NCBI RefSeq assembly: GCF_003065405.1
Contig: NZ_CP026947.1
Span: 1,178,001 to 1,242,000, forward strand
Source: Corynebacterium yudongzhengii
Lineage (GTDB): Bacteria; Actinomycetota; Actinomycetes; Mycobacteriales; Mycobacteriaceae
Direction of reading: 5' to 3'
Length of the DNA stretch: 64,000 nucleotides
Shown: positions 8,900-20,250 of the stretch, piece by piece
How the letters are laid out: each line of letters opens with the position of its first letter
Numbering within the stretch: the first letter of the stretch is position 1
Notes under the pieces: model-generated
Told to the model about the DNA's origin: nothing
Seen by the model: the letters and a program-made list of their open reading frames with translations, nothing else
Databases searched by the model: none
Position numbers and translations under genes: made by a program

Positions 8900-11521
8900 C
8901 GCCTTATCCACCTCGACCACCGCGAGCACCACCACGCCGAGGGCCAGAGAGATCAGCCACCCGTTGAGGCCGATGGGGCTGGTAGAGAACGCGGCCTGCA
9001 TGAACGGGGTGTAGAGGAACAAAAGCTGGAGCGCGAGCATAATCCCGACGCACAACCAGGAGATCGGGTTGGTGGTGAACAGCTCTTTGCGCAGGCAGGT
9101 GGCCGTCGTGAAGCGGGCGGCGAAGAGGTAGAAAGCCTGTCCCACCACCAGGGCATTGATCGCGACCGAGCGGGCGGTGTCCATATCCACCTCGGCGTTG
9201 AGCCAGGAGAATATGGCGATCGTCGCGCCGCCGAGCAAAACCGAGACATATACGATGCGCACGATCGCCGCGCCCGGCAAAAGCCCGGTATCCGGCGCGC
9301 GGGGCGAGCGCTGCATGATGTCGGGACCGGAGGGCTCGAAGGACAGCGCCAGCGAGAGCGTGACGGCGGTGATGAGGTTGACCCACAGGATCTGCACCGG
9401 CGTGATGGGCAGCGTGAGGCCGAAGAGCATCGCCACCAAGATGACGAGCCCTTGGGCGCCGTTGGTCGGCAGCATGAAGGCGATGGCCTTCTGCAGGTTG
9501 TCGAAGATGGTGCGGCCCATCTTCACGGCGGCGCCGATGGTGGCGAAGTTGTCGTCGGCGAGCACGATGTCGGCGGCGTCCTTCGTCGCCTGCGTGCCCT
9601 TGATACCCATGGCGACGCCGACATCCGCCTGCTTGAGCGAGGGCGCGTCGTTGACCCCGTCGCCGGTCATGGAGACGACCTCGCCGTTGGCGCGCAGCGC
9701 GCGCACGAGCCGCAGCTTGTGCTCGGGGGAGGTGCGGGCGAACACGGTGGCCTCGCGGACGATGTCGCGCAGCTTTTCGTCGTCGGCCTCCTCGATCTCG
9801 GCGCCGGTGACGGTGCGGCCTTCGTCGATACCCACCTCGCGGGCAATCGCCGTGGCGGTGGTGGCGTGGTCGCCGGTGATCATGCGGACGACGATGCCGG
9901 CGCGGCGCACCTGGGCGACGGCGTCGATGACCTCGTCGCGCGGCGGGTCGATGATCCCCCACACGCCGACGAAGGTAAAACCGCCGGCATCGATCTCGTC
10001 GGTGCTGATCTCGCCGCTGCCGCTATCGGTGGTGCGGATGGCGGCGGCGAGCACGCGCATGCCGTCGGCGCCGAGTTTCTCGATGACCTCTTCCCACAAG
10101 TCGCGGTCGAGCTCTTCGGTCCCGCCGTCGGGGCTGAGCTGGTGCGAACAGCGCGCCAGCAGGCGATCGGGGGCACCTTTGAGGTGGATGCGGGTGGTGT
10201 CGTCGGCAAGCTTATCGACGCTGGCCTGGTACTTGTATCGCGAATCGAAGGGAACCTCGCTGAGCCTTTCGGCCGGCACGGAGGCACCGGTTTTGAGGGC
10301 GAAGGCCTTGATCGCCCCATCGGTGGGTTCGCCGACGAGTTCGCCGTCGCGGACGTCGGCGTCGTTGGCGAGGTCCGCCACCTGCGTGATGAGGGCGAGA
10401 TCCCGGTGGGCGTCGGGATCGGCGGGGTGGTCGTCGAGAAGCACCTCTCCGTCGGTGTCATAGCCGCCGCCGGTGACCTCGTAGCTGTGCGCGGCGGTGA
10501 TGACGCGGCGCACCGTCATCTCGTTGCGGGTGAGTGTGCCGGTCTTGTCGGTGCAGATGGTGGTCACGGCGCCGAGAGCTTCGACGGAGTTCATCCGGCG
10601 GGTAATCGCGTTGCGCCTGGCCATCTTCTGCACGCCGATGGCCAGGGTGATCGCCATGACCGCCGGGAGGCCCTCGGGGATCGTGGCGACTGCGAAGCCG
10701 ACGGCGGCGAGGAAGAGCTCGCCCCAGTCGGTGCCGTAGGCAAGCCGGGCGATGAGCACCATGCCCACGGCGAGGGCCACCGCGACGATCGCGAGCAGGG
10801 AGGAGAACTTACCCATCGCGCGGGTCAAGGGAGTAGAGACGTCCTCGACCTCGCTGAGCATGCCGGTGACCTGGCCAATCTCCGTATCGGCACCGGTGGC
10901 GCACACCACGCCGGCGCCGGTGCCGCCCGTGACGGTCGTGCCCGAAAACGCCATCGAGCTGCGATCGCCGATCGCGGCATCCTCCGCGGTTTCTGCGGTG
11001 TCCTTCTCCGCGGCGACGGACTCGCCGGTCAGCGCGCTTTCCTCGATGCTTAAGTTGGACGCCTCGATGAGGCGCAGATCCGCCGGTACCTTATCGCCGG
11101 CGCTGAGCTGGACGACGTCGCCGGGTACCAAGTCGGTGGCCGCGATGGTCTCGGGGTGGCCGTCGCGACGCGCGGTGGTCTCTGGGGCGAGCATGTCGCG
11201 AATGGAGTCCAAGGCGTTGGCGGCGCGGCCTTCCTGAATGAAACCGACCAAGGCGTTGATGATCACCACCGCCGCGATGACGATCGTGTCCATGACCTGG
11301 CCCATCAGCAGGGTGAGCACGCCGGCGGCGATGAGCACGTAGATCATCGGGTCGGCGAACTGCCTGCCGAGGCGCTGCCACCACGTCTCCTGCTGCGGCT
11401 GGGGCAGCTGGTTCGGACCGTGTTCTTTTCGGCGGCGCTTCGCCTCGGAGGTGGATAATCCTTCCGGGCTGGTCTCTAGCTCCGCGCAGATCTCGGACTC
11501 GGTGGCAGCGTGCGGTGTCAC
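8885..11521 (-). CDS. Cation-transporting P-type ATPase (P2, PMR1/SERCA-like)
   Basis: An 878-aa P2-type ATPase that moves Ca2+ or a similar cation across the plasma membrane at the cost of ATP. In order it has an N-terminal cation-ATPase domain, an actuator domain with LTGES, the phosphorylation site DKTGTLT (about residue 327), a nucleotide-binding domain with KGAPDRLL, and the hinge TGDGVNDAPSLKQADVG. The C-terminal membrane domain has about six helices. Length and layout match mycobacterial CtpF and other PMR1-like pumps. GTG start at 11521, preceded by the strong ribosome binding site taggagg. It is transcribed alone and its 3' end overlaps the broken glycerate kinase. No heavy-metal CxxC domain is present, so a Cu or Cd role is unlikely. 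Confidence 0.9.
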   Translation of the reverse strand: MTPHAATESEICAELETSPEGLSTSEAKRRRKEHGPNQLPQPQQETWWQRLGRQFADPMIYVLIAAGVLTLLMGQVMDTIVIAAVVIINALVGFIQEGRAANALDSIRDMLAPETTARRDGHPETIAATDLVPGDVVQLSAGDKVPADLRLIEASNLSIEESALTGESVAAEKDTAETAEDAAIGDRSSMAFSGTTVTGGTGAGVVCATGADTEIGQVTGMLSEVEDVSTPLTRAMGKFSSLLAIVAVALAVGMVLIARLAYGTDWGELFLAAVGFAVATIPEGLPAVMAITLAIGVQKMARRNAITRRMNSVEALGAVTTICTDKTGTLTRNEMTVRRVITAAHSYEVTGGGYDTDGEVLLDDHPADPDAHRDLALITQVADLANDADVRDGELVGEPTDGAIKAFALKTGASVPAERLSEVPFDSRYKYQASVDKLADDTTRIHLKGAPDRLLARCSHQLSPDGGTEELDRDLWEEVIEKLGADGMRVLAAAIRTTDSGSGEISTDEIDAGGFTFVGVWGIIDPPRDEVIDAVAQVRRAGIVVRMITGDHATTATAIAREVGIDEGRTVTGAEIEEADDEKLRDIVREATVFARTSPEHKLRLVRALRANGEVVSMTGDGVNDAPSLKQADVGVAMGIKGTQATKDAADIVLADDNFATIGAAVKMGRTIFDNLQKAIAFMLPTNGAQGLVILVAMLFGLTLPITPVQILWVNLITAVTLSLALSFEPSGPDIMQRSPRAPDTGLLPGAAIVRIVYVSVLLGGATIAIFSWLNAEVDMDTARSVAINALVVGQAFYLFAARFTTATCLRKELFTTNPISWLCVGIMLALQLLFLYTPFMQAAFSTSPIGLNGWLISLALGVVVLAVVEVDKALRRP

Positions 11522-11539
11522 GATCCTCCTAAGGCAGGG

Positions 11540-12904
11540 TTAGTTGCGGAATCCGTGCACCGGGGCGGGAATGAACCCGCCGCGGCGGATGAAGTCGCGG
11601 TTGGCGACCTCGTTGACCGGGATCACCGGGGCGTAGCCTAAAAGGCCTCCGAAGTTGACCTCGTCGCCAGCGACGGTACCCGGGGCCGGGATGACGCGCA
11701 CGGCGGTGGTCTTGTGGTTCATCACGCCGATGGCGGATTCGTCGGCGATCATGCCTGCGATCGTCTCCGGCGGGGTATCTCCGGGGATGGCGATCATGTC
11801 GAGGCCGACCGAGCAGATCGAGGTCATGGCCTCGAGCTTGTCGATGGAGATCGTCCCGGTGCGCACGGCGTCAATCATCGCGGCGTCCTCGGAGACCGGG
11901 ATGAAGGAGCCGGACAGGCCGCCGACGCGGGTAGAAGCCATCATGCCGCCCTTCTTCACCGCGTCGTTGAGCAGGGCGAGAGCGGCGGTCGTGCCGTGGG
12001 TGCCCACCTGGTCGAGGCCCATGTGCTCGAGGATCTTGGCGACGGAGTCGCCGACCTCGGCGGTCGGTGCCAGGGAAAGATCCACGATGCCGAAGGGCAC
12101 ACCCAGGCGCCCAGCGGCGAGGTTGCCCACGAGCTGGCCGGTGCGGGTGATCTTGAAGGCGGCCTTCTTGATCTCCTCGGCGACCTGATCGAGGCTGGCG
12201 CCCTCGAGGTCGTCGAGCGCGCGGTCGACGACACCCGGACCGGAGACGCCGACGGAGACCACACAGTCGGGTTCCTCAATGCCGTGGAAGGCGCCGGCCA
12301 TGAACGGGTTATCGCCCACCGCGTTGGCAAAGACGACGAGCTTGGCGCAGGCGATGGCATTCGCGTCGCGGGTCGCTTCGGCCGCGGCGGTAATAACCCG
12401 GCCCATCTCGGCGGCGGCGTTCATGTTGATGCCGGCGCGCGAGGAGGCAATGTTGACCGAACCGCAGACCACATCGGTGGTCGACAGCGCCTCCGGCAGG
12501 GAGCGGATGAGTGCCTTCTCGGAGGTGGTGCCGCCCTTTTCGACGAGCGCCGAGTAGCCGCCGATGAAGTTGACGCCGACCTCGCGGGCCGCCTTGTCGA
12601 GGGCCTTCGCCACCTGGACGGGATCGCCCGGGCAGCCGGCGGTAATCAGCGCGACCGGGGTCACCGAGATGCGCTTGTTGACGATCGGCACCCCGAGCTC
12701 AGCCTCGATGCCCTCGCAGACGGTAACCAGCTGGGCGGCTTGCGTCGTCACGCGGTCATACACCGCCTGAGCCGTGTCCTCCATGGTGCTGCGCGCGCAG
12801 TTGAGCAAGGAGATACCCATGGTGACGGTGCGGATATCGAGGCGGTACTTCTCGATCATCTCGATGGTGTCGATGACCCGGTGCGCCTGGAAGTTCATAG
12901 CCAT
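11540..12904 (-). CDS. PFL family protein (UPF0210/DUF711)
   Basis: A 454-aa protein of the UPF0210 family, distantly related to pyruvate formate-lyase and of unknown function. The N-terminus [20 protein letters not shown] and the glycine-rich segments through the body are characteristic. It is almost always paired with a small ACT-domain protein, as here, where the ACT gene ends 8 bases upstream, so the two are very probably co-transcribed and co-operate. ATG 12904 was chosen because taggag lies 5 bases before it; a second ATG two codons in is possible. The upstream extension of the open frame overlaps the ACT gene and is not real. Confidence 0.87.
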   Translation of the reverse strand: MAMNFQAHRVIDTIEMIEKYRLDIRTVTMGISLLNCARSTMEDTAQAVYDRVTTQAAQLVTVCEGIEAELGVPIVNKRISVTPVALITAGCPGDPVQVAKALDKAAREVGVNFIGGYSALVEKGGTTSEKALIRSLPEALSTTDVVCGSVNIASSRAGINMNAAAEMGRVITAAAEATRDANAIACAKLVVFANAVGDNPFMAGAFHGIEEPDCVVSVGVSGPGVVDRALDDLEGASLDQVAEEIKKAAFKITRTGQLVGNLAAGRLGVPFGIVDLSLAPTAEVGDSVAKILEHMGLDQVGTHGTTAALALLNDAVKKGGMMASTRVGGLSGSFIPVSEDAAMIDAVRTGTISIDKLEAMTSICSVGLDMIAIPGDTPPETIAGMIADESAIGVMNHKTTAVRVIPAPGTVAGDEVNFGGLLGYAPVIPVNEVANRDFIRRGGFIPAPVHGFRN

Positions 12905-12912
12905 AAACGCTC

Positions 12913-13176
12913 CTAAATCTCGTTGACGGCGGTGAACAGGTCCTCGGACTGCACCCGGATGACCACGCCCTCGGCGGAGCCCACCTCGTCGAGGCGCTGC
13001 TGCAGCTCGGCGATGGGGGTATCGGCCAGCTTGATGCGCAGGATCATGGTGAACCACTCATCCATGATCGTTTGCGAGACATCGAGGATGTTGACGCTGT
13101 GACGTGCGAGTTCCGTGGTGACGGCGGCGATGATTCCGGTGTGATCGGCACCGGTGACGGTCATGATAGCAAACAT
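12913..13176 (-). CDS. ACT domain protein (UPF0237)
   Basis: An 87-aa protein that is a single ACT domain, a fold that usually binds amino acids or other small ligands to control a partner. It begins [19 protein letters not shown], a standard ACT first strand and helix, and has the length of UPF0237 proteins. It precedes the PFL-like gene by 8 bases and is likely its regulatory partner. ATG 13176 gives the family start; an ATG four codons upstream (13188) is possible and no ribosome binding site decides between them. Divergent from the small membrane protein gene at 13214. Confidence 0.85.
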   Translation of the reverse strand: MFAIMTVTGADHTGIIAAVTTELARHSVNILDVSQTIMDEWFTMILRIKLADTPIAELQQRLDEVGSAEGVVIRVQSEDLFTAVNEI

Positions 13177-13213
13177 GTGGACAATCATAATGACGCGCCT
13201 TAGAGTGAGCTCT

Positions 13214-13444
13214 ATGAGCACGATCATCGAGCAGGCGCGCAAAGAATTCGCAGATATGAGCACCGCCCAGCGGGCCACCGTCACCATCGGCGGGGCGCTG
13301 GAGCTGACCGCGAAGATCGCGTCCTGGATCGATCTGAGCCGCCGGCCGAGCAACCAGGTCCGCGGGCCGAAGTGGCTGTGGGCCACCGCGCAGCTCATCA
13401 ACGGCCTTGGCCCCGTGGCCTACTGGACCATCGGTAGGAAGTAA
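13214..13444 (+). CDS. Small conserved protein, PLDc N-terminal-like membrane segment
   Basis: A 76-aa protein. The C-terminal half WLWATAQLINGLGPVAYWTIG followed by RK resembles the short hydrophobic PLDc_N module (about 40 aa) found alone or in front of phospholipase D-like and other membrane proteins. The N-terminal half is an amphipathic helix (IIEQARKEFADM). It probably sits at the membrane. ATG 13214 is preceded by gagtgagc, a weak ribosome binding site. Function unknown. It lies between the ACT/PFL pair and acnR. Confidence 0.7.
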   Translation: MSTIIEQARKEFADMSTAQRATVTIGGALELTAKIASWIDLSRRPSNQVRGPKWLWATAQLINGLGPVAYWTIGRK

Positions 13445-13459
13445 CCCTACTTTAAGCTT

Positions 13460-14023
13460 TTAGTGTTTGCGGATCGCGTCCTCGGCGATGTCGAGGACCT
13501 GCTCCATGCCCTCCAGATCATGGCCGGAGGCCAGGCGGGTGATGAAGCCGTCCATGACGGTCTCTAAGAACGTGTGCAGCACCCCGATGCTCACATCGGT
13601 GCGCAGCCGGTCGCGCTCGGCGTTTTGCTCGAGACGCTCGCGCACGGCGCTGTCGAGCACCTCCTGGTGATGCAGCCAGCGCGCCCGGAAGCTCGGGTCG
13701 GTGCGCAGCATGGTGGTGATCTCGAGGCGGGTCGCCAGCCAGTCGTGGCTCTTCGGGTCGCGCAGAATATCGCGCATCACCTCGATGAGGCCGGACTCGG
13801 CGACGATGTCGGCTTGGCGGGCGGCGTCGGCCCGCGCGATGGCCAAAAAGAGGTGCTCTTTGTCGCCGAAGTGGTGGAAGATGGCACCGCGGGACTTGCC
13901 GGTGGCCTGCTCTAAGCGACGCACCGTCGCCCCCTCGTAGCCGTACTCAGCAAAACACCGGCGCGCGCCCTCGATGATCTCGGCGCGGCGGCGCTGCAGC
14001 TCGGTGTCGCTGATGACAGGCAT
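13460..14023 (-). CDS. acnR: TetR-family repressor of aconitase
   Basis: A 187-aa TetR regulator closely resembling AcnR of Corynebacterium glutamicum, which represses acn and responds to citrate/isocitrate with Mg2+. The DNA-binding domain is in the first 50 residues (EIIEGARRCFAEYGYEGATV, then KSRGAIFHHFGDKEHLF). The ligand-binding C-terminal domain contains VLHTFLETVMDGFITRLASG. It lies just downstream of acn on the same strand, as in other corynebacteria, and a matching operator is upstream of acn. A hairpin between acn and acnR suggests partial termination, so acnR may be expressed at a lower level or from its own promoter. Confidence 0.93.
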   Translation of the reverse strand: MPVISDTELQRRRAEIIEGARRCFAEYGYEGATVRRLEQATGKSRGAIFHHFGDKEHLFLAIARADAARQADIVAESGLIEVMRDILRDPKSHDWLATRLEITTMLRTDPSFRARWLHHQEVLDSAVRERLEQNAERDRLRTDVSIGVLHTFLETVMDGFITRLASGHDLEGMEQVLDIAEDAIRKH

Positions 14024-14076
14024 GTCGACTTCAAAGCCTTTCGGAGAATATGAAAATAGCTGGGGAGGAAAGGGGA

Positions 14077-14118
14077 GAAGGAGGGGCCCGCATCCGCGGA
14101 CACGGCCCCCTCCTTCTT
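14077..14118 (-). terminator. Hairpin terminator/attenuator between acn and acnR
   Basis: gaaggaggggcc (14077-14088) pairs with ggccccctccttc (14104-14116), with one bulged base. It lies 18 bases after the acn stop codon. On the acn strand the stem is followed by a pyrimidine-rich run rather than a pure T tract, so read-through into acnR is plausible. Confidence 0.6.
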
Positions 14119-14135
14119 TGAGCGGTCAGGTCAGT

Positions 14136-16964
<2,829 letters not shown>

Positions 16965-16995
16965 TTCTTCTTACATTTAGGTCGGGTCTTGCTAG

Positions 16996-17014
16996 TTAGG
17001 CAAGCCTTGCCTTA
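16996..17014. promoter_or_regulatory. DtxR-type iron box in the acn leader
   Basis: TTAGGCAAGCCTTGCCTTA is a 19-bp near-perfect palindrome close to the DtxR consensus TTAGGTTAGCCTAACCTAA. It sits 32-50 bases before the acn ATG and downstream of the inferred transcription start, where a bound repressor would block elongation. Confidence 0.65.
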
Positions 17015-17091
17015 TAGGCAAGTGTCCCGAGAACGCACGTGGTTCATAACCAAGTCTAAGGCCCGCAGGGGTCCTATGTCGGGTATCGTAA

Positions 17092-17107
17092 CAGTACGGT
17101 CGTTCTA
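17092..17107 (-). promoter_or_regulatory. AcnR operator overlapping the acn promoter
   Basis: Read in the direction of acn, the sequence is TAGAACGACCGTACTG, which matches the published AcnR motif CAGNACnnncGTACTG at all specified positions but the first. It lies just upstream of TACGAT (17085-17090), the probable -10. The divergent gene starts 30 bases away and may share control. Confidence 0.75.
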
Positions 17108-17137
17108 TTTAGGTATTGGCCGCGGTTCTACCCCCAT

Positions 17138-17635
17138 ATGGACGCCCGACATGCAAGGGTGAAGGCCATGTTCGACGCAAAGGACGCCGCCGCCCAGCTC
17201 TCTGAAGATTCCGTAGCTTTCGTGGGCACTGAAGAAGATGCCCAACTCGCCCGGGAGCTACAGGATGTTTTAGGCGAAGGGGAAGGGGTCGTCATTACCG
17301 GCGGAGGTATCAACGAGCCGCGCAATGCCGCCCAGGACGTGCTCAATGTGGCCGAAGGTTTCGAGACCATCATCATCCGCACCCCGGAGCGCGGCACGGC
17401 GGTCAGTGATGTTCACACCCGCGTGGCGATCGAATCGGCCCACGGTCAGCTCTCGGCGCCGGGGGATTTCGCGGGCTCGGTGGCGGGATTTCTCGGGGAC
17501 ATGCATGGCTTTACAGTCCCGTGGCTGGCCTTGACCGTGGCCGTGGTGGTTGTGGCGGCTGCGTTCATCGTGTGGACATGGATCTCCATCAAGGACTCAG
17601 ACTTGACTGGAATTAAGAAGGTCTCCGAACGATAA
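17138..17635 (+). CDS. Conserved membrane-anchored protein (Rv1476-like)
   Basis: A 165-aa protein with a soluble acidic N-terminal domain and one strong membrane segment near the C-terminus (WLALTVAVVVVAAAFIVWTW, about residues 128-147), followed by a short basic tail. It belongs with the mycobacterial Rv1476 group, found between aconitase and NlpC/P60 cell-wall hydrolases, the same position as here. No catalytic motif is visible, and a role at the cell envelope is inferred only from the neighbourhood. ATG 17138 gives the longest product; an ATG at 17168 would remove ten residues. A GlxR-type site and then a terminator follow the stop. Confidence 0.75.
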   Translation: MDARHARVKAMFDAKDAAAQLSEDSVAFVGTEEDAQLARELQDVLGEGEGVVITGGGINEPRNAAQDVLNVAEGFETIIIRTPERGTAVSDVHTRVAIESAHGQLSAPGDFAGSVAGFLGDMHGFTVPWLALTVAVVVVAAAFIVWTWISIKDSDLTGIKKVSER

Positions 17636-17638
17636 CAA

Positions 17639-17654
17639 TGTGATGAACATCACA
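17639..17654. promoter_or_regulatory. GlxR binding site
   Basis: TGTGATGAACATCACA has both perfect half-sites of the CRP/GlxR consensus (TGTGA-N6-TCACA). It lies 4 bases after the stop of the preceding gene and about 335 bases before the NlpC/P60 start, so it probably acts on a promoter in this gap. Confidence 0.75.
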
Positions 17655-17683
17655 TAAGACATGCGTGGTAGACAAACGCGCAG

Positions 17684-17722
17684 GCCACCCCGCACAGGTT
17701 AAAGGAGGGGTGGCTTTTCTTT
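17684..17722 (+). terminator. Rho-independent terminator
   Basis: gccacccc (17684-17691) pairs with ggggtggc (17707-17714) and is followed by ttttcttt. It ends transcription from the Rv1476-like gene. Confidence 0.85.
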
Positions 17723-17989
17723 ATGTTATCTCGTGGGAAAGTTGTGCAACTTGACCTTTTTGTGACATATGGTGCTGTTGTCGGTTCTCGAGGTAAATCG
17801 AGTCACTGAAAGTCAGGTCCAGCGACTAGAAGTCGCCGCCGTATCTACGCAGGCATGTGGGGAAGCACGCCGTGTGTGGGATAGGGGCCTCTCGTTCAGC
17901 GACGCCTCGGCGGACCCTCATTCAGTCATACGCAAACGACCGTCCCGTCAAGCCTGTCACCTTGACGTGGGCGTTTGAGGAGTACTTTC
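17723..17989 (+). promoter_or_regulatory. Structured leader region of the NlpC/P60 gene
   Basis: This 267-base gap has no convincing gene. It contains a perfect hairpin gcgact-aga-agtcgc (17822-17836). A long interrupted hairpin at 17933-17977 pairs caaacg with cgtttg, ccc with ggg and gtcaag with cttgac, and its 3' arm runs into the gaggag ribosome binding site (17976-17982). This is the layout of an RNA element controlling translation. I could not match it to the ydaO (c-di-AMP) riboswitch that often precedes actinobacterial cell-wall hydrolases. Confidence 0.5.
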
Positions 17990-18571
17990 GTGACCCCCAC
18001 ATCCCGCATGCGGCGGGTCGTGGTGTCGGCTACCGGTGCGTCCGCACTGGCACTCGCCGCCACCACCACCCCTGCCTACGCAATTTCGGAACAGGCACTC
18101 TCCAACTCGCACATTGCGACCCCGTCGTCTCAGAGCTCCGCCGGCGATCGCACCCAGGACATCGAGGCCGTCATCAACCGCGCGCTCTCGCAGATCGGCA
18201 CCCCTTATGCCTGGGGCGGCGGCAACGCCAACGGCCCCACCCAGGGCATTCGCGACGGCGGCATCGGCGACACTTACGGCGACTACGACCAGGTCGGCTT
18301 CGACTGCTCCGGGCTGATGGTCTACGCCTTCAACGCGGTGGGGCTCGACCTGCCGTCGTTTAGCGGCTACCAGTACCTGCGCGGAGAAAAAGTCAGCCAC
18401 GACGAGCTGCAGCGCGGCGATCTCTTGTTCTGGGGCCCCAACGGCTCCCAGCACGTCGCCCTGTACCTCGGCGACGGCCAGATGATCGAGGCCCCGACCT
18501 CCGGCGGTTCGGTGCGCGTGACCGATGTCCGCTGGGAAGGCCTGTCCGATTACGCGGTGCGCATGGTCTAA
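17990..18571 (+). CDS. Secreted NlpC/P60 peptidoglycan endopeptidase (RipB-like)
   Basis: A 193-aa secreted cysteine peptidase that cleaves peptide stems of peptidoglycan, likely at division. A signal peptide (basic TSRMRR, then VVVSATGASALALAATTTPA, cleavage near AYA) is followed by a short linker and the NlpC/P60 domain. The catalytic cysteine is in GFDCSGLMVYAF, and the histidine is in GSQHVALYLG. There is no N-terminal coiled coil, so it resembles M. tuberculosis RipB rather than RipA. GTG 17990 was chosen because gaggag lies 7 bases upstream. The leader is structured and a GlxR site lies further upstream. Confidence 0.9.
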   Translation: MTPTSRMRRVVVSATGASALALAATTTPAYAISEQALSNSHIATPSSQSSAGDRTQDIEAVINRALSQIGTPYAWGGGNANGPTQGIRDGGIGDTYGDYDQVGFDCSGLMVYAFNAVGLDLPSFSGYQYLRGEKVSHDELQRGDLLFWGPNGSQHVALYLGDGQMIEAPTSGGSVRVTDVRWEGLSDYAVRMV

Positions 18572-18574
18572 CAT
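18569..18574 (+). promoter_or_regulatory. Candidate -10 (TAACAT) overlapping the NlpC/P60 stop codon
   Basis: TAACAT-N6-ATG at the start of hemH. The TAA is also the stop codon of the preceding gene. No Shine-Dalgarno sequence is present. Confidence 0.45.
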
Positions 18575-18580
18575 CCAGGT

Positions 18581-19591
18581 ATGACTAATCCTGACTACGA
18601 CGCTCTTCTGGTGTTGTCCTTCGGTGGCCCCGAACACGATGACGAAGTCGTTCCTTTCCTGCGGAATGTCACCGCCGGAAGGGGGATCCCGGACGAGCGT
18701 CTCGAAAAGGTCGGGGAGCACTACTACCACTTCGGTGGCCGCAGCCCGCTGAACGACCTCAACCGCGAGATCATCAGCCACCTGGAAGAAGAATTCGCCA
18801 AGCGGGGCATCGAGGTGCCGATGTATTTCGGCAACCGCAACTGGCACCCTTATGCCGAAGACGCGGCTCGCCAGATCGCCGCCGACGGTCACCGCAACGT
18901 CGCGGTCTTCGCCACCTCGGCGTGGGGCGGGTACTCGGGATGTCTGCAGTACAACGAGGACATCCGCCGCATGCGCGAGGTGGCCCCCGAGGTGAGCTTC
19001 ACCAAGTTGCGCCAGTTCTTCGACCACCCCTTATTTATCGAAGAGATGGCCGAGGCGCTGCAGGAGCAGCTCGCCAAGACCCAGGGCAACTACCGCGTGC
19101 TCTTCACCGCTCATTCGATCCCGACGCAAGATGATCAGAAGTCCGGCGGCGAGCGGGATAAGAACCTCTATTCCCGCCAGGTCCAGGAGGCCGCCCGCCT
19201 CGTGGCGCGCGCGGCCGGCGTCGATAACTACGACATCGTGTGGCAGTCGCGTTCCGGCAACCCCGCCACCCCGTGGCTCGAGCCGGACATCGTGGATCAC
19301 ACCGAGGCCATCGACACCGACGTCGTCGTCTGCCCGATTGGCTTCATCTCCGACCACATGGAGGTGATCTGGGATCTGGACACCGAGCTTGTCGACGCCG
19401 CCACCGCCCGCGGGCTCAACGTCTACCGCGCCCGCACCGCTGGACCGACGCAGCGCTTCTCGACGATGGTCGCCGACCTCTACGAAGAACTCCGCGACAA
19501 CCGCGAGCCGCTCAGCCTCGGAACGGTCTCGGTCCAGGGCTGTACTACCAACGGCTGCCCCTGCCGCCCGGGCTGCTGCTCGCAGCTCTAG
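18581..19591 (+). CDS. hemH: Ferrochelatase (coproporphyrin type)
   Basis: A 336-aa enzyme that inserts Fe2+ into the porphyrin, which in actinobacteria is coproporphyrin III in the coproporphyrin-dependent heme pathway. The ferrochelatase core has the catalytic histidine in LFTAHSIP and the segment [15 protein letters not shown]. The protein ends in a cysteine cluster (C321, C326, C328, C332, C333) and has a further cysteine, C121, in GYSGCLQYN. Actinobacterial ferrochelatases including that of M. tuberculosis bind a [2Fe-2S] cluster through one internal and three C-terminal cysteines, so a cluster is likely here. The gene starts 10 bases after the NlpC/P60 stop, probably from a leaderless promoter. 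Confidence 0.93.
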   Translation: MTNPDYDALLVLSFGGPEHDDEVVPFLRNVTAGRGIPDERLEKVGEHYYHFGGRSPLNDLNREIISHLEEEFAKRGIEVPMYFGNRNWHPYAEDAARQIAADGHRNVAVFATSAWGGYSGCLQYNEDIRRMREVAPEVSFTKLRQFFDHPLFIEEMAEALQEQLAKTQGNYRVLFTAHSIPTQDDQKSGGERDKNLYSRQVQEAARLVARAAGVDNYDIVWQSRSGNPATPWLEPDIVDHTEAIDTDVVVCPIGFISDHMEVIWDLDTELVDAATARGLNVYRARTAGPTQRFSTMVADLYEELRDNREPLSLGTVSVQGCTTNGCPCRPGCCSQL

Positions 19592-20250
19592 CGGCTGTAC
19601 TCCCCGGCACAATAGGTCACTCCCGCCATCCGGGCCGTACGGATGTGCCGCCAGAGGCTAAAGAGCTGGCTATCGAGGCTGTGATCGCCCATGCGGGAGA
19701 TCACGGTCTCGATGATCGCCGCGACGCGATCCGCCCGCGCAAAGAGCTTCGCGGCGCGCGGCGGCACCGAACCGGGTAGCCCCGGGGTGTCGTAGAAGTC
19801 ACTTAAGGTGCCGACGGTCAGCCGCGGATTGTGCAGCGCATCCGTGCGATAACCGCTGGCCTCGATGAGATCGGCGGCCTCGTCGGTCGCCTGGGTGAGC
19901 AGCTGATCCGCCTCGCCGGGCGACAACCACGCCGGCGCCGGCAGCGTATCGGCCTCCACCCACTCCCACTCCGGCACTAAGACGTGACGGTCGGCGATGA
20001 CGATGCCCTCCCGGTGCCCGCCCGGGATGCCGGAGGCCTCGCCGGGCCCGGAGAGGAGGAGCCGGACCTGGGGTCCGTGGGCGCCCTCAGCTTTCTCGCG
20101 TACCTCGGCCATCAGGGAGGCGGGCGTCGTAAAGCCTAAATCCCTCCAGGCGTCGATGAGGTCGTCGGCCGACTCGTGGCCATGGAGCCACGCGGCCAGC
20201 CAGACGGTCGCGTTTTGCAGTGGGGAGTAGACCTCGGCGCGCATATCCAT
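19588..20250 (-). CDS. Conserved actinobacterial protein (Rv1486c-like), unknown function
   Basis: A 220-aa soluble protein without a recognisable catalytic motif. It starts [20 protein letters not shown], is rich in Ala, Leu and acidic residues, and its C-terminal half looks helical. In M. tuberculosis Rv1486c lies between ferrochelatase and the NfeD/SPFH genes, the same context and strand arrangement. ATG 20250 was chosen because upstream in-frame sequence would run through the divergent DUF3097 gene, and because TAGGCT-N8-ATG lies exactly there within a perfect palindrome shared with that gene. The 3' end overlaps hemH by 4 bases. Confidence 0.75.
   Translation of the reverse strand: MDMRAEVYSPLQNATVWLAAWLHGHESADDLIDAWRDLGFTTPASLMAEVREKAEGAHGPQVRLLLSGPGEASGIPGGHREGIVIADRHVLVPEWEWVEADTLPAPAWLSPGEADQLLTQATDEAADLIEASGYRTDALHNPRLTVGTLSDFYDTPGLPGSVPPRAAKLFARADRVAAIIETVISRMGDHSLDSQLFSLWRHIRTARMAGVTYCAGEYSR

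Noticed and set aside
9452..11053. Open frame of over 500 codons opposite the P-type ATPase
   Set aside because: Antisense shadow of a clear P-type ATPase, with repetitive composition and no domain.
17769..17978. Small gene of 69 codons in the NlpC/P60 leader
   Set aside because: Weak start, no ribosome binding site, no conserved features, and it overlaps the hairpin that reaches the ribosome binding site.
17723..17989. ydaO/c-di-AMP riboswitch upstream of the NlpC/P60 gene
   Set aside because: Position fits, but I could not find the conserved GGGGAACC-type core by eye, so I call only a structured leader.
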